Below, piece after piece: positions 17,275 through 26,343 of a DNA stretch of 64,000 nt (its first letter is position 1; the number at the start of each line of letters is the position of its first letter). The notes below the pieces were generated by a model. That model was not told the DNA's origin, searched no databases, and saw only the letters and a program-made list of their open reading frames with translations. The translations under genes and the position numbers were made by a program. The DNA is taken from NCBI GenBank assembly GCA_966112615.1, contig CBHWDO010000003.1:248001-312000 (forward strand), in the 5' to 3' direction. This stretch comes from Flavitalea sp966112615. GTDB taxonomy: Bacteria > Bacteroidota > Bacteroidia > Chitinophagales > Chitinophagaceae.

Positions 17275-18486
17275 ATGAATATCCTTTTTTTTGTAAATGC
17301 TTTTCCGTCTCCTGATAAGCCTAAGGCATCGCCTTTCAACCTGCGTGCTGTAAAGCAGTTGATGAGCTATGGAATGAATGTGGTGGTAGTGCACTTCAGG
17401 TCATGGGTGCCGAAAAGAAAATTCATCACCCGTCATGAATTTGAAGGGGTACAGGTCGTAACAGTATCATTACCTTATTACAATAATTTTTCTCCTGCAT
17501 TCCAGGGAATGTGTTTGCTTCTGTACAAGAAGATGTTTGCAGGACTATTTAAAAAACATTTTCGTGAGCATTACGATGTGATCCATTCCGTTGGAACCGC
17601 ACATGCTTCGATCATCGCCTCACATATATCAAAAGTTTCAGGCATTCCGCATATCGCACAAAGTATCGGAACGGATGCAAACATATTGCTGCCGGCCATT
17701 AAAAATGTTGCCGGTGTTAAGGGCTTTGAGAAGCATGTGAAAGTATTTACCAATAACAGCCTTGAGCTGGAAAAGCAGGTGGGAAGCCTATTCCCGGGTT
17801 CAGTTCAAAGAACCATTTATCGTGGAGTGGATACTGAAAGTTTTTACCCGGATCCGGAAAAGCGTCCAAAGGATCATATCCGTGTTTTGTACTTCGGTGG
17901 CTTGTCTCCCAAAGAAACAAAGCCTTTCAGCTATGATCAGAAGGGTGGACTCACACTACTCAAAGCATGGGAGTTGTTCAAAGAACAAACATCAGATCAT
18001 TCTGCAAAACTTGTTTATGCAGGACCACATATCAATGCAGATGTGCTGCAATCTGCAGTTAATAAGCCTTTACATAAACTGGATATAGAAATTGCCGGTC
18101 AGTTAACCAAAGACCAGGTAAAAAGTTATATGCAGTCGGCACATATTGTCATCATCCCAAGTATGTTTGAAGGCATGCCCAATGTAGCGATGGAATCTTC
18201 TGCATGCGGTTGCGCCATTATCGGTACAAGGGTTGGTGGAATTCCCGAGATCATTGAAGATGGAGTGAATGGATTGCTGGTCGACCGAAAAGATCCTGTT
18301 CAGTTAGCTGATCGATTACAAAAACTCATCAGTAGTCCGCATGAAATGGAAAGAATGGGTCGCGAAGCAAGAAGGGTAGTGGAAGACAGGTTCGATTACC
18401 GACAGTTTCCTGAACAATATATTTCCCTTTACCAATCGGTATCTAAAGCAAAATTACCAGGTGTTGAAGTTGAAGCTGGAGCATAA
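17275..18486 (+). CDS. GT4-family glycosyltransferase
   Basis: This 403-residue GT-B protein has a Rossmann-type N-terminal half (ILFFVNAFPSPDKPKASPFNLRAVKQL, then YDVIHSVGTAHASIIA). The GT4 C-terminal half holds VLYFGGLSPKETKPF, AHIVIIPSMFEGMPNVAMESSACGCAIIGTRVGGIPEIIEDGVNGLLV (about 295-340), with the EX7E donor-binding motif visible in EGMPNVAME. It likely transfers a nucleotide-activated hexose or HexNAc to the growing repeat unit at the inner leaflet. Its 3' end overlaps the following DegT-like gene by 26 bases. Donor and acceptor are unknown. Confidence 0.87.
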   Translation: MNILFFVNAFPSPDKPKASPFNLRAVKQLMSYGMNVVVVHFRSWVPKRKFITRHEFEGVQVVTVSLPYYNNFSPAFQGMCLLLYKKMFAGLFKKHFREHYDVIHSVGTAHASIIASHISKVSGIPHIAQSIGTDANILLPAIKNVAGVKGFEKHVKVFTNNSLELEKQVGSLFPGSVQRTIYRGVDTESFYPDPEKRPKDHIRVLYFGGLSPKETKPFSYDQKGGLTLLKAWELFKEQTSDHSAKLVYAGPHINADVLQSAVNKPLHKLDIEIAGQLTKDQVKSYMQSAHIVIIPSMFEGMPNVAMESSACGCAIIGTRVGGIPEIIEDGVNGLLVDRKDPVQLADRLQKLISSPHEMERMGREARRVVEDRFDYRQFPEQYISLYQSVSKAKLPGVEVEAGA

Positions 18487-19507
18487 TCAATCTTTCAAAA
18501 AATATTTTCTTTCCGGATTGACTGGCTTTCTGAAAAACAGTCGATCATCGGAACAGTTTATTGTGAATGTAATCCGCAATAAGATCTTTGATTCGAAAGG
18601 CGAGCTCTCTTTGTTTAAATCCGGGCGTTCCGCACTGAATGCAGTTTTGAAGGATCTTAAGTCGCAGGGGTTTGAACATGTCTTCATTCCAAACAGGATC
18701 TGCAACCTGGTCACTAAAGTGGCCGAGCAGCTAAATCTTTCTGTACATAATTATTCGCTGGAGAAACTTCAGCGATTTCAGCAGGATACATTTCGTGATC
18801 TTCCAAACTCTGTAGTGATCACTGTTTCCATATGGGGTAAGGAATTCAATTCAAAAGAATATATTCAATTCATCAGGTCATCTTTCAGTGCTGCACCTGC
18901 ACTGGTGTTGGATGAATGTCAGAACCTTTACCAGTCATCTTCATTGGATCATTCAGTGCTAAGAGAAAATGATTCTGTGATCTTCAGTTTCAACGATAAG
19001 ACCATCCCGGGATTTATGGGTGGTGTTGCATGGAATATTGCTAAGAAATATGCATCAACACCATTGTCGTCAAAAGAAGAGCTCACTATGATGCTGTATT
19101 ATTTGTCGGAGCTTCGCAACATCAACAAAAACAAAGCAGGCTTTAAAGGAGAATTTTCCAACTGCCAGGGACTGAGATATGGCATCGATGAAAAATCGAT
19201 GTCAAAAGTTTCACTTGCCGTAAATGCCGCGATGTTAAAGCACTGGTCTGAGATCGAATCACAGCGGACAAGGAACTACCAGGTTTTGTCCAGGCAGAAT
19301 AGTTTATTCAAACAACAACCCGAGAACCAGCTTACACCGTACATCCCTATTGATACAACAGTTCAGTTGAATGGGGGTATCAAATTAAAAGGACCGTACC
19401 TAAAGCATCCGGAAGAAACGCTCCAGGCAGCGATGGCTGATGGTGGACAGGTTTGCGCCGTTAATTCTTTCCGGTATAAAATAACCAGCAATGAGCAAAG
19501 GGGATAG
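18461..19507 (+). CDS. divergent DegT/fold-type-I PLP-dependent protein
   Basis: This 348-residue protein resembles a highly diverged sugar aminotransferase. LFKSGRSALNAVLKDLKSQG corresponds to the cofactor phosphate region. D151 in LVLDECQNLY matches the Asp that holds the pyridine nitrogen. K180 in SFNDKTIPGFMGGVAW lies where DegT proteins have the PLP lysine followed by GG. Outside these motifs it does not look like a standard DegT member, and the C-terminal substrate-binding part is short. A GTG at 18461 overlaps the GT4 gene by 26 bases, and the stop overlaps the next gene by 17 bases. It may be an aminotransferase, a dehydratase or a non-catalytic relative; no third aminotransferase step is otherwise assigned in the diacetamido-uronate route. 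Confidence 0.55.
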   Translation: MLKLKLEHNQSFKKYFLSGLTGFLKNSRSSEQFIVNVIRNKIFDSKGELSLFKSGRSALNAVLKDLKSQGFEHVFIPNRICNLVTKVAEQLNLSVHNYSLEKLQRFQQDTFRDLPNSVVITVSIWGKEFNSKEYIQFIRSSFSAAPALVLDECQNLYQSSSLDHSVLRENDSVIFSFNDKTIPGFMGGVAWNIAKKYASTPLSSKEELTMMLYYLSELRNINKNKAGFKGEFSNCQGLRYGIDEKSMSKVSLAVNAAMLKHWSEIESQRTRNYQVLSRQNSLFKQQPENQLTPYIPIDTTVQLNGGIKLKGPYLKHPEETLQAAMADGGQVCAVNSFRYKITSNEQRG

Positions 19508-20588
19508 AATAGATATACTTCATTTATCAACCTCGCACCGTGCAGAGGACAATCGCATTTTTCATTCCCAGGCAAAAACACAGGCCAAAAAATATAAAGT
19601 TGCTATTGCAGGATTGAATCCTCCTGCTGATGAAGTCGATGGTGTAAAATTTTTCAAAGTTCCACAGATCAGCATATTGAAAAGGATCCTGTTTGCCATA
19701 AAGCTTGGCATGAAGATCAATCCCAGGCTGGTGCAGATCCATGATCCCGAGATGATGGTTCCTGCTTTATGGTTCAGATTGCTTGGAAAAAAAGTTGTGT
19801 ATGATCTTCATGAAGACTATGAAATGAAGTTCAATACCAACAGGAGCAGTGGAAAGCTTGCCGGTAAAACCTGGTTCTGGCTTGAAAAGATCTGCATATT
19901 CTTTTTCAATTATATCATTGCTGCGGATTCACATATCCAGCGAAAATTGAACAAGAAGAAATCCATTGTGATCGGAAATTTTCCTCCAATAAGTTTCTTT
20001 TTAAATAGTTCAAGAAAGATCGATAAACCCATTGAAGAAGAATTTCGATTGGTGTATGTTGGTACCATTCATGAACTAAGAGGATTAAGAAAAGCAGTGG
20101 AAGTGATGGATAATCTGAACATTCCTAACGCAAGATTGCATGTGATTGGAGATTGCCGTTATCCTGATCTGCTCGAGTTGTTTCAGTCGCACCCAAAAGT
20201 AAAATTCCACGGAAGGATCGCCTGGGAAAAACTGAATGATGAATTATCAAAGTGTCACCTGGGGTTGATTCTTTTTCAACCTGTACCGGCATTTACATAT
20301 TATCCGGGAGAGAATATTGTAAAGCTGTTTGAATATGCGAGCCTTGGAATTCCATTCCTGATCTCTGATTTCCCTGGCCTGGTAAATTTTGTACAAACAA
20401 ATGGCGGGGGAGTGAATGTGGATCCAACGGATGCGCCTTCCATTGCAAGAGCCGTGGAAAGATTGTACAGTGATAAAGTGTTGTATGCAAGATTGAGTGA
20501 AGAAGGAAGGACCATGGTGCGGGAGAAATTCAACTGGGAGAAGCAGGAAGAAAAGCTGATGAAACTGTACGCTGAACTATTAGACTAA
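19491..20588 (+). CDS. GT4-family glycosyltransferase
   Basis: This 365-residue GT-B protein begins IDILHLSTSHRAEDNRIFHSQAKTQAKKY, an N-terminus seen in Bacteroidota glycosyltransferases acting on extracellular polysaccharide. ARLVQIHDPEMMVPALWFRLLGKKVVYDLHEDYEM (about 75-115) is the acceptor-domain signature, and the donor domain carries LVYVGTIHELRGLRKAVEVM, HGRIAWEKL and YYPGENIVKLFEYASLGIPFLISDFPG (EX7E-like in the K-L-F-E-Y-A-S stretch). No membrane segments are present. It overlaps the DegT-like gene by 17 bases and precedes a NodB-like gene by 1 base. The sugar donor is unknown. Confidence 0.85.
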   Translation: MSKGDRIDILHLSTSHRAEDNRIFHSQAKTQAKKYKVAIAGLNPPADEVDGVKFFKVPQISILKRILFAIKLGMKINPRLVQIHDPEMMVPALWFRLLGKKVVYDLHEDYEMKFNTNRSSGKLAGKTWFWLEKICIFFFNYIIAADSHIQRKLNKKKSIVIGNFPPISFFLNSSRKIDKPIEEEFRLVYVGTIHELRGLRKAVEVMDNLNIPNARLHVIGDCRYPDLLELFQSHPKVKFHGRIAWEKLNDELSKCHLGLILFQPVPAFTYYPGENIVKLFEYASLGIPFLISDFPGLVNFVQTNGGGVNVDPTDAPSIARAVERLYSDKVLYARLSEEGRTMVREKFNWEKQEEKLMKLYAELLD

Positions 20589-20589
20589 C

Positions 20590-21387
20590 ATGAAGATCAT
20601 TGTATCACATGATGTAGACCATCTTTACATCACTGAACATTTTACCGATACTTTTTTACCCGGGAGTGTACTACGCACTGCCAAAAGCCTGCTGCGTTCC
20701 TCCATCAATATGAAGGAGGCACTGAAGCGGTATTCGTTCAAAGTCAACCGGGTAAAGGAACTGCACGAATTCAATGCATCGCATGGTGTTCGTGAGACTT
20801 TCTTCTTTGGCATGCGCAATGGATTGAATCTTTCTTATAATCATACCAAAGCCTATCCATTGATAAAGTATCTATTGGATAACGATGTATTGGTAGGTTT
20901 GCATGGACAGGGTTACAACTCCATTGAACTATTGCAAGTAGAGCAGGAAAGGATTCAAAAGATTCTACCAAACGGATATCCTCTTGGTATCAGGAATCAT
21001 TACCTCCGCCAGGATGAAAATACTTTCAACATCATGTCGCAACTGGGTTTCCTGTATGATTCTACCGATTATTTTATGGAAGCTCCAAGAATGATCGGTG
21101 AAATGTGGGAGATCCCAATCAGTGTGATGGATGCAGGTTTCATTTCTCATTATTCAAATGATATGGACCTGTTGAAAGAACGCACTGCAGAGAAGATCAA
21201 TGAAGCACTCAAAAAAGATCTTCCATTCTTCGTTATTAATTTTCATGATATCTTTTTCAATGAAGGATATCCTGATTTCTATAAATGGTACAAGTGGCTG
21301 ATACCTTTTCTTGCAGAAAGGGATATGGAGTTCATCAATTTTTCACAAGCGGTAAAAGAGTTGAATGCGCATCCTGTACATCAGTAA
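20590..21387 (+). CDS. polysaccharide-deacetylase-like protein (NodB-homology fold)
   Basis: This 265-residue cytosolic protein begins KIIVSHDVDHLY, matching the D-D (here D-V-D) metal motif of CE4/NodB-type deacetylases. VLVGLHGQGYNS (about 98-109) stands where H-S/T-x-x-H metal ligands are expected, and PLGIRNHYLRQDENTFNIMSQLGFLYDST resembles the R-P-Y..G..N/D catalytic region. FFVINFHDIFF near the end supplies the leucine-His motif. Similar proteins occur as WbmS-like members in O-antigen loci. It has no signal peptide, so a nucleotide- or lipid-linked sugar is a more likely substrate than finished polysaccharide. It could remove an N-acetyl group to free an amine for an ATP-grasp ligase; that is speculation. 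Confidence 0.6.
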   Translation: MKIIVSHDVDHLYITEHFTDTFLPGSVLRTAKSLLRSSINMKEALKRYSFKVNRVKELHEFNASHGVRETFFFGMRNGLNLSYNHTKAYPLIKYLLDNDVLVGLHGQGYNSIELLQVEQERIQKILPNGYPLGIRNHYLRQDENTFNIMSQLGFLYDSTDYFMEAPRMIGEMWEIPISVMDAGFISHYSNDMDLLKERTAEKINEALKKDLPFFVINFHDIFFNEGYPDFYKWYKWLIPFLAERDMEFINFSQAVKELNAHPVHQ

Positions 21388-22597
21388 ATACACCATTCTT
21401 CCTGAATACGGCGCTGCAACCAGGCAATACTTTTTGTCGAAAGGTCTGAGTGAGCAGGGTCATGAAGTAATGCTTGTTGGTTCAAGATCTACTTTAGGAA
21501 AAGTTCCTGAAGTGAATGGATTGTTTCGTTCCAGCAAAACAGGAAATCTTCAACTGATCACCTTGAATGGTCCAACCGTTACTGCCGGCTTCAATTTAAA
21601 AAGATTAAAAAGCTGGTTCATTTTTGAACGTCAGATCGTTGCTTTTCGTAAATATATCAGGCAGTTCCAGCCCGATGTTGTGATAGTATCTTCCTTATCT
21701 ATACTTACATTTTTATCTGGTGTGTTTTTAAAAAAGTGGCTAAAGATCCCGCTGGTACTGGAAGTGCGCGATATCTATCCGCTTACATTGGTGGAAGTGG
21801 GTGGATATAAGAAATCACATCCTGCAGTAAAGTTTTTATCATGGGTGGAGAAGTATGGTTATCAACATGCCGACCTCATCATGAGTACTTTGCCGAATGC
21901 AAAAGAACATGTGCAGAAAGTGCTGAAGCGCCCATTTAATTTTAAATGGCTTCCGATGGGAGTGGATCCCGAATATTTTGATCAACCTTCCAAACCATTT
22001 CCTGAGTTCAGGAAAGATGGTGAATTCTGGATCGGGTATGCAGGAACCATTGGTGTGGCAAATGCATTGGATACTTTATTTGAAACGGCTGCAGAAATGG
22101 AAGCTGAATATCCCAATATCAAATTTGCGGTCATTGGGGATGGACCATTGAAACAGTCGTTCAAGGATAAATATGGTCATCTTAAGAACCTGGTATTTTT
22201 TGACGCGGTTCCAAAAGTTGCCCTGCAGGATTTTCTGACCAAAATGGATGTGCTGGTAAATACCTGGCTGGATAAGCCGATCTATAGATATGGGATCAGC
22301 CCGAATAAATGGATCGACTATATGCTCTCAGGACGCCCGCTGCTGGTGGCTTTCAGCGGATTCCCCTGCATCGTGGATGAGGCCGGCTGTGGTAAATTCG
22401 TTCCCGCAGAGAATAAAACCGCGCTCAAACAGGGAATTTTGGATTTCTTTGCAATGAATAAAGAACAGCAGGACCAGATGGGAGCCAATGGCAGGAAATA
22501 TCTTTTGGAAAACCTTGATTACCGGATTCTTTCCACGCAATTAGAAGAATCTTTATCCCGTTTAACAAACAAGAAAAAATCGCTCGTTAATGAATAA
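21365..22597 (+). CDS. GT4-family glycosyltransferase (WbuB-like)
   Basis: This 410-residue GT-B protein starts MRILYISKYTILPEYGAATRQYFLSKGLSEQGHEV, the usual opening of WbuB/L-fucosamine-type transferases. It continues with PLVLEVRDIYPLTLVEVGGY and ADLIMSTLPNAKEHV (acceptor side), then IGYAGTIGVANALDTLFETA and VLVNTWLDKPIYRYGISPNKWIDYMLSGRPLLVAFSG on the donor side. The usual EX7E motif is replaced by a SPNKWIDYM stretch, as in the WbuB group. The ATG at 21365 overlaps the upstream gene by 23 bases, and the 3' end overlaps the WlbA-like gene by 8 bases. WbuB homologues often transfer acetamido-deoxy sugars, consistent with the sugars made here. Confidence 0.83.
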   Translation: MRILYISKYTILPEYGAATRQYFLSKGLSEQGHEVMLVGSRSTLGKVPEVNGLFRSSKTGNLQLITLNGPTVTAGFNLKRLKSWFIFERQIVAFRKYIRQFQPDVVIVSSLSILTFLSGVFLKKWLKIPLVLEVRDIYPLTLVEVGGYKKSHPAVKFLSWVEKYGYQHADLIMSTLPNAKEHVQKVLKRPFNFKWLPMGVDPEYFDQPSKPFPEFRKDGEFWIGYAGTIGVANALDTLFETAAEMEAEYPNIKFAVIGDGPLKQSFKDKYGHLKNLVFFDAVPKVALQDFLTKMDVLVNTWLDKPIYRYGISPNKWIDYMLSGRPLLVAFSGFPCIVDEAGCGKFVPAENKTALKQGILDFFAMNKEQQDQMGANGRKYLLENLDYRILSTQLEESLSRLTNKKKSLVNE

Positions 22598-23645
22598 GAT
22601 CAGATTTGCCGTAGTTGGCTGTGGCGCAATCGGCAAACGCCATGCACACATGGTACTCGGTACTCCCAATGCAGAACTCGTAGCACTGGTAGACCCAATC
22701 CCTTCCAAACTCAATGGGTTCGAGGCTTTACAGCCTTTTCCTTTATTTGCTTCGATTGAAGAATTCTTTGAATCAGGTATAGAAGCTGATGTAGTGAATA
22801 TCTGCACGCCAAATGGCTTGCATGCTCCACTTGCTATCAAGGCTTTGAAAAAAGGTTTTCATGTCGTGATCGAAAAGCCGATGGCATTATCGAAGAAGGA
22901 TTGTGAAGACGTGATCTTTACTGCACTGCAGATGTCGCGCCAGGTATTTGTTGTGAAGCAGAACCGTTACAGTCCTCCTTCAAAATGGTTGAAAGAAGTT
23001 GTGAGCGAAAAGATCGTTGGAGAAGTATTGATGGTACAGGTGAACTGCTACTGGAACCGCGATGATCGTTATTATACACCAGGTAACTGGAAAGGCACGC
23101 TGGCACTGGATGGCGGTGCACTCTTCACCCAGTTCTCTCACTTCATCGATATCATGTACTGGGTATTTGGTGATGTTAAGAATATCCGCAGCACATTTGC
23201 CAACTTCACTCACCAGAACAATACGGAGTTTGAAGATTCAGGATTCGTTCAGTTTGAATTCATCAACGGCGGAATGGGTTGTATCAACTTCTCAACTGCA
23301 GTATGGGATACCAATATGGAATCATCCATCACGGTTGTTGGAACAAAGGGATCACTGAAAGTAGGCGGACAATACATGAACGAGATCGAGTATTGCCATA
23401 TTGATAATTATGCAATGCCTGAACTTCCTCCTACTAATCCTCCGAATGATTATGGTCCTTTTAAAGGAAGTGCAGCGAATCACCATTACGTGATCGAGAA
23501 CGTGATCAATACTTTGAATGGACAGGATACCATCACTGCCAATGCATTGGAAGGATTGAAAGTTGTAGACATCATTGAGCGCATCTATGAATCCCGCAAC
23601 ATTGATCAACTGATGGGAAAGAACAAACTTAAACTTGCTAACTAA
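22590..23645 (+). CDS. Gfo/Idh/MocA oxidoreductase, UDP-GlcNAcA 3-dehydrogenase-like (WbpB/WlbA)
   Basis: This 351-residue NAD(P)-dependent oxidoreductase should oxidise C3 of UDP-GlcNAc uronic acid, giving the 3-keto sugar that is then aminated and acetylated. The N-terminal Rossmann motif is VVGCGAIGKRHAHM (about 8-21), E95-K96-P97 forms the EKP motif, and H184 in FSHFIDIMYW is the likely catalytic histidine. NRYSPPSKWLKEVV and CYWNRDDRYYTPGNWKGTLALDGGALF are specific to the WlbA/WbpB group. It is followed directly by a WbpD-like acetyltransferase (overlap on the untranslated TTG side only). The upstream dehydrogenase at 768 could supply its substrate. Confidence 0.88.
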   Translation: MNKIRFAVVGCGAIGKRHAHMVLGTPNAELVALVDPIPSKLNGFEALQPFPLFASIEEFFESGIEADVVNICTPNGLHAPLAIKALKKGFHVVIEKPMALSKKDCEDVIFTALQMSRQVFVVKQNRYSPPSKWLKEVVSEKIVGEVLMVQVNCYWNRDDRYYTPGNWKGTLALDGGALFTQFSHFIDIMYWVFGDVKNIRSTFANFTHQNNTEFEDSGFVQFEFINGGMGCINFSTAVWDTNMESSITVVGTKGSLKVGGQYMNEIEYCHIDNYAMPELPPTNPPNDYGPFKGSAANHHYVIENVINTLNGQDTITANALEGLKVVDIIERIYESRNIDQLMGKNKLKLAN

Positions 23646-23646
23646 T

Positions 23647-24219
23647 ATGAGTTATTTCGCACATGAAACTGCGGTAGTTGATGAAGGATGTGATATCGGG
23701 GAAGGCACAAAGATCTGGCACTTCTCTCATATCATGCCGGGATGTAAGATCGGGACATGCTGTAACATAGGACAGAACTGCGTTATATCGAGCGATGTAG
23801 TGCTGGGAAATAATGTAAAGATCCAGAACAACGTGTCAGTTTATACAGGCGTTACCTGTGATGATGATGTGTTTCTCGGTCCGAGCTGTGTATTCACCAA
23901 CGTGACCAATCCAAGAAGCGCCGTGAACAGGAGAGGGCAATATGCCAAAACTCATGTTGGTAAAGGAGCTTCTATCGGGGCAAATGCAACTATCGTGTGC
24001 GGACATGATATTGGTGAGTATGCATTCATTGGTGCAGGTGCTGTTGTGACCAAGAACGTTCCTCCATATGCATTGCTGGTAGGAAATCCTGCTAAACAAT
24101 TAGGATGGATGAGCGAATTTGGACACAGGCTGGAATTCAATGCTGAAGGCATTGCCACCTGTCCGGAAAGCAATCAACAATACCAGTTAAAAGAAGGAAA
24201 GGTTACAAAGCTGAGCTGA
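23647..24219 (+). CDS. UDP-2-acetamido-3-amino-glucuronate N-acetyltransferase-like (WbpD/WlbB)
   Basis: This 190-residue left-handed beta-helix acetyltransferase should acetylate the 3-amino group of a 2-acetamido-3-amino-glucuronate nucleotide sugar. Hexapeptide repeats run from about residue 5 to 150 (GCDIGEGTKIWHFSHIMPGCKIGTCCNIGQNCVI, then VGKGASIGANATIVCGHDIGEYAFIGAGAVVTKNVPPYALLVGNPAKQ). The KIWHFSHI and FTNVTNPRS segments are WbpD signatures, distinguishing it from PglD. The ATG at 23647 is chosen over a TTG four codons upstream; the WlbA gene ends one base before it. The matching aminotransferase (WbpE) is not adjacent; see 27969 and 18461. Confidence 0.88.
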   Translation: MSYFAHETAVVDEGCDIGEGTKIWHFSHIMPGCKIGTCCNIGQNCVISSDVVLGNNVKIQNNVSVYTGVTCDDDVFLGPSCVFTNVTNPRSAVNRRGQYAKTHVGKGASIGANATIVCGHDIGEYAFIGAGAVVTKNVPPYALLVGNPAKQLGWMSEFGHRLEFNAEGIATCPESNQQYQLKEGKVTKLS

Positions 24220-24223
24220 TTAT

Positions 24224-24832
24224 ATGTACAAACATTTTTTCAAGCAGGTACTTGATGTAACAGTCAGCCTGCTTGTTTTTATTTTATTATCACCCATCTT
24301 TCTTGTGGTGACCATCCTGTTGGCGATCGCCAATAACGGAAAGCCATTCTTCTTCCAGCCAAGGCCCGGAAAGAATGAACGCATCTTTAAAGTGATCAAG
24401 TTCAAAACCATGAACGATCGGAAAGATGCACAGGGAAATTTATTATCTGATGCGGAAAGATTGACTCCTGTTGGAAGTTTTGTTAGAAAGACTTCGTTGG
24501 ATGAGATCCCGCAATTACTCAATGTGATCAAAGGAGATATGAGCCTGGTTGGACCAAGACCACTGTTGGTTGATTATCTTCCGCTGTATTCAACTGAGCA
24601 AAAAAGACGTCACCTCGTGAGGCCTGGAATCACCGGCTGGGCTCAGGTTAACGGTCGCAATGCCATTAGCTGGGAAAAGAAATTTGAGTATGATGTCTGG
24701 TATGTAGACCATATCAGTTTCCTGCTTGATCTCAAGATCATGTGGATGACCGTACGAAAAGTAATTAAATCTGAAGGCATCAGCTCTGCTACTTCAGCAA
24801 CCATGGAAAGATTTACAGGAAGCCTGAAATGA
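24224..24832 (+). CDS. small monotopic phosphoglycosyl transferase (PglC-like)
   Basis: This 202-residue protein should start lipid-linked glycan assembly by moving a phospho-sugar from UDP onto undecaprenyl phosphate. It has one N-terminal re-entrant hydrophobic helix (about 10-35; VTVSLLVFILLSPIFLVVTI). The catalytic core is FKTMNDRKDAQGN, then the Asp93-Glu94 dyad in KTSLDEIPQLLNVIKGDMSLVGPRP, and RPGITGWAQVNGRN. The D93/E94 numbering is the same as in Campylobacter PglC, and the length is that of the minimal family, lacking the large WbaP-type membrane domain. The context of PglE- and PglF-like genes suggests a bacillosamine-type UDP-sugar as donor. Confidence 0.9.
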   Translation: MYKHFFKQVLDVTVSLLVFILLSPIFLVVTILLAIANNGKPFFFQPRPGKNERIFKVIKFKTMNDRKDAQGNLLSDAERLTPVGSFVRKTSLDEIPQLLNVIKGDMSLVGPRPLLVDYLPLYSTEQKRRHLVRPGITGWAQVNGRNAISWEKKFEYDVWYVDHISFLLDLKIMWMTVRKVIKSEGISSATSATMERFTGSLK

Positions 24833-26343
24833 CCTTGATCAATAATAAAAACAGGAACGAACGGCTATTTGCCATTTTTGTGATCCTTTACCTGGTCATG
24901 GTTTTCTTTATTGGATGGAACCCTCGTGGATCTGATCAATACTGGAGTCTTGCAAATGTTGAGAGAGTTACAGATGTAGATGGATTGTACAGGACCAATA
25001 ATATATTTCCCGTTGGACTTTCCGAAGATCTCTCTAAATTACCAAGGCCATGGGTGCAGAACAGACCTGTAGTTTACCTGGTTTCCTGGGTAAATTTTAT
25101 CTTTCATCATGCCCAGTTATCCTGGTTAATCTGTAACAGTCTTTTTCTGTTGCTCAGTTTCCTGCTGATGCGATCTGTGATGCAGAAGGTAAGCATCAGT
25201 GATCGAAACAAATATTTTGCAGCAGTACTGATATTTTTATTTCCACTGAATTTTTACCTGTCGATGCAGGCCCTGCCCGAACTGTTCAACCAGTTGCTGG
25301 TGATGCTGCTGGTAGCCATTCTGCTATTGGTCGATAGCAGGGTGTATAAACCTTTACTCAGTGCACTGGTAGCAGGTTTGCTGATGTACCAGCGTGACAA
25401 TTACATTTTGTTGTTATTGCTGATCCCATTGTATTTATTTCTTACCAATAAAAGAAAATACAGGGGATTGCAGGCCATCATATTTCTTGTTGTGATGGGA
25501 TTTATGGCACTCATCAAGAACTTGTTATTGCCATCTCATAGTGTTGAACATCTTTCCACCTTATCGATTATTTCGGAAGTGGGAGTGAAGAAACATAATA
25601 TGGTCAACTATCTCTATACTGACCTACCCGAAAGAAGTATTGGTGAGTTCGCAAAGAGGTTAGTCTATAAAACCGGGAATTCTATAGGGAAGCAGTTTGC
25701 ATTGAATGCAACAGCGCTCTTTAATTATACTATCAATCTTTTGCTGATCCCTTTCATCATCCTGTTATCCAGGATTCGAAGATTGGGTTCATTTCAGAAA
25801 AGAATGGTGTTGCTGACTTCAATCTTTGTAGGGATACATATAGCCACCATTATTTTGTTTGAGAACCAGTACAGGTTTTCTGCAACACTGATCCCTTTAT
25901 TACTTGTTTGTGCTGCATGGCAATTGCAGACGGTCTCATTCTCAAAACTGGCCTGGATCATTCCTTTAGGATTGGTGGTTATTTGCGTAGCAGCCGATGC
26001 AGGAATTGCCTGGTCGAATATCAGGGAAAGCAAGGAAGATAAATTATCAATAGCGGAATTCAGACAGCTAAAACAAAATAAGATCGGTAATAAAACAGTG
26101 ATGGTCATGTGGGCAGATGGAAAGCAATTACTGCCTTCCTATGCCTGGCTTCCAAACTATTGCTATTATTATCCTACGGATGCAAATGCAAATTCCTTGA
26201 TCAACATCTCAAAGAAATTGAATACCGATCTTTTCCTTTTGAAGAAACCCGGTAAAATCTATAGCGAATTACAACCTTTCATCCAGGAAGAAACAGTGAT
26301 TCAACACGCAGTTAAAACAGTGCTTGTAAGGATTAAAAGATAA
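24829..26343 (+). CDS. polytopic membrane protein, GT-C-like
   Basis: This 504-residue protein has about 10-11 hydrophobic helices spread over residues 12-390 and a soluble C-terminal domain of about 110 residues. An early external loop holds NPRGSDQYWSLANVERV (about 29-45), where GT-C enzymes of the ArnT/PMT kind carry their catalytic acidic residue. The overall outline fits a polyprenyl-phosphate-sugar-dependent transferase acting on the periplasmic face. No closer family is recognised. It overlaps the PglC-like gene by 4 bases (ATGA) and ends directly before an ATP-grasp gene. A DPM1-like synthase at 35048 could make its donor. A non-enzymatic membrane role is not excluded. Confidence 0.6.
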   Translation: MTLINNKNRNERLFAIFVILYLVMVFFIGWNPRGSDQYWSLANVERVTDVDGLYRTNNIFPVGLSEDLSKLPRPWVQNRPVVYLVSWVNFIFHHAQLSWLICNSLFLLLSFLLMRSVMQKVSISDRNKYFAAVLIFLFPLNFYLSMQALPELFNQLLVMLLVAILLLVDSRVYKPLLSALVAGLLMYQRDNYILLLLLIPLYLFLTNKRKYRGLQAIIFLVVMGFMALIKNLLLPSHSVEHLSTLSIISEVGVKKHNMVNYLYTDLPERSIGEFAKRLVYKTGNSIGKQFALNATALFNYTINLLLIPFIILLSRIRRLGSFQKRMVLLTSIFVGIHIATIILFENQYRFSATLIPLLLVCAAWQLQTVSFSKLAWIIPLGLVVICVAADAGIAWSNIRESKEDKLSIAEFRQLKQNKIGNKTVMVMWADGKQLLPSYAWLPNYCYYYPTDANANSLINISKKLNTDLFLLKKPGKIYSELQPFIQEETVIQHAVKTVLVRIKR

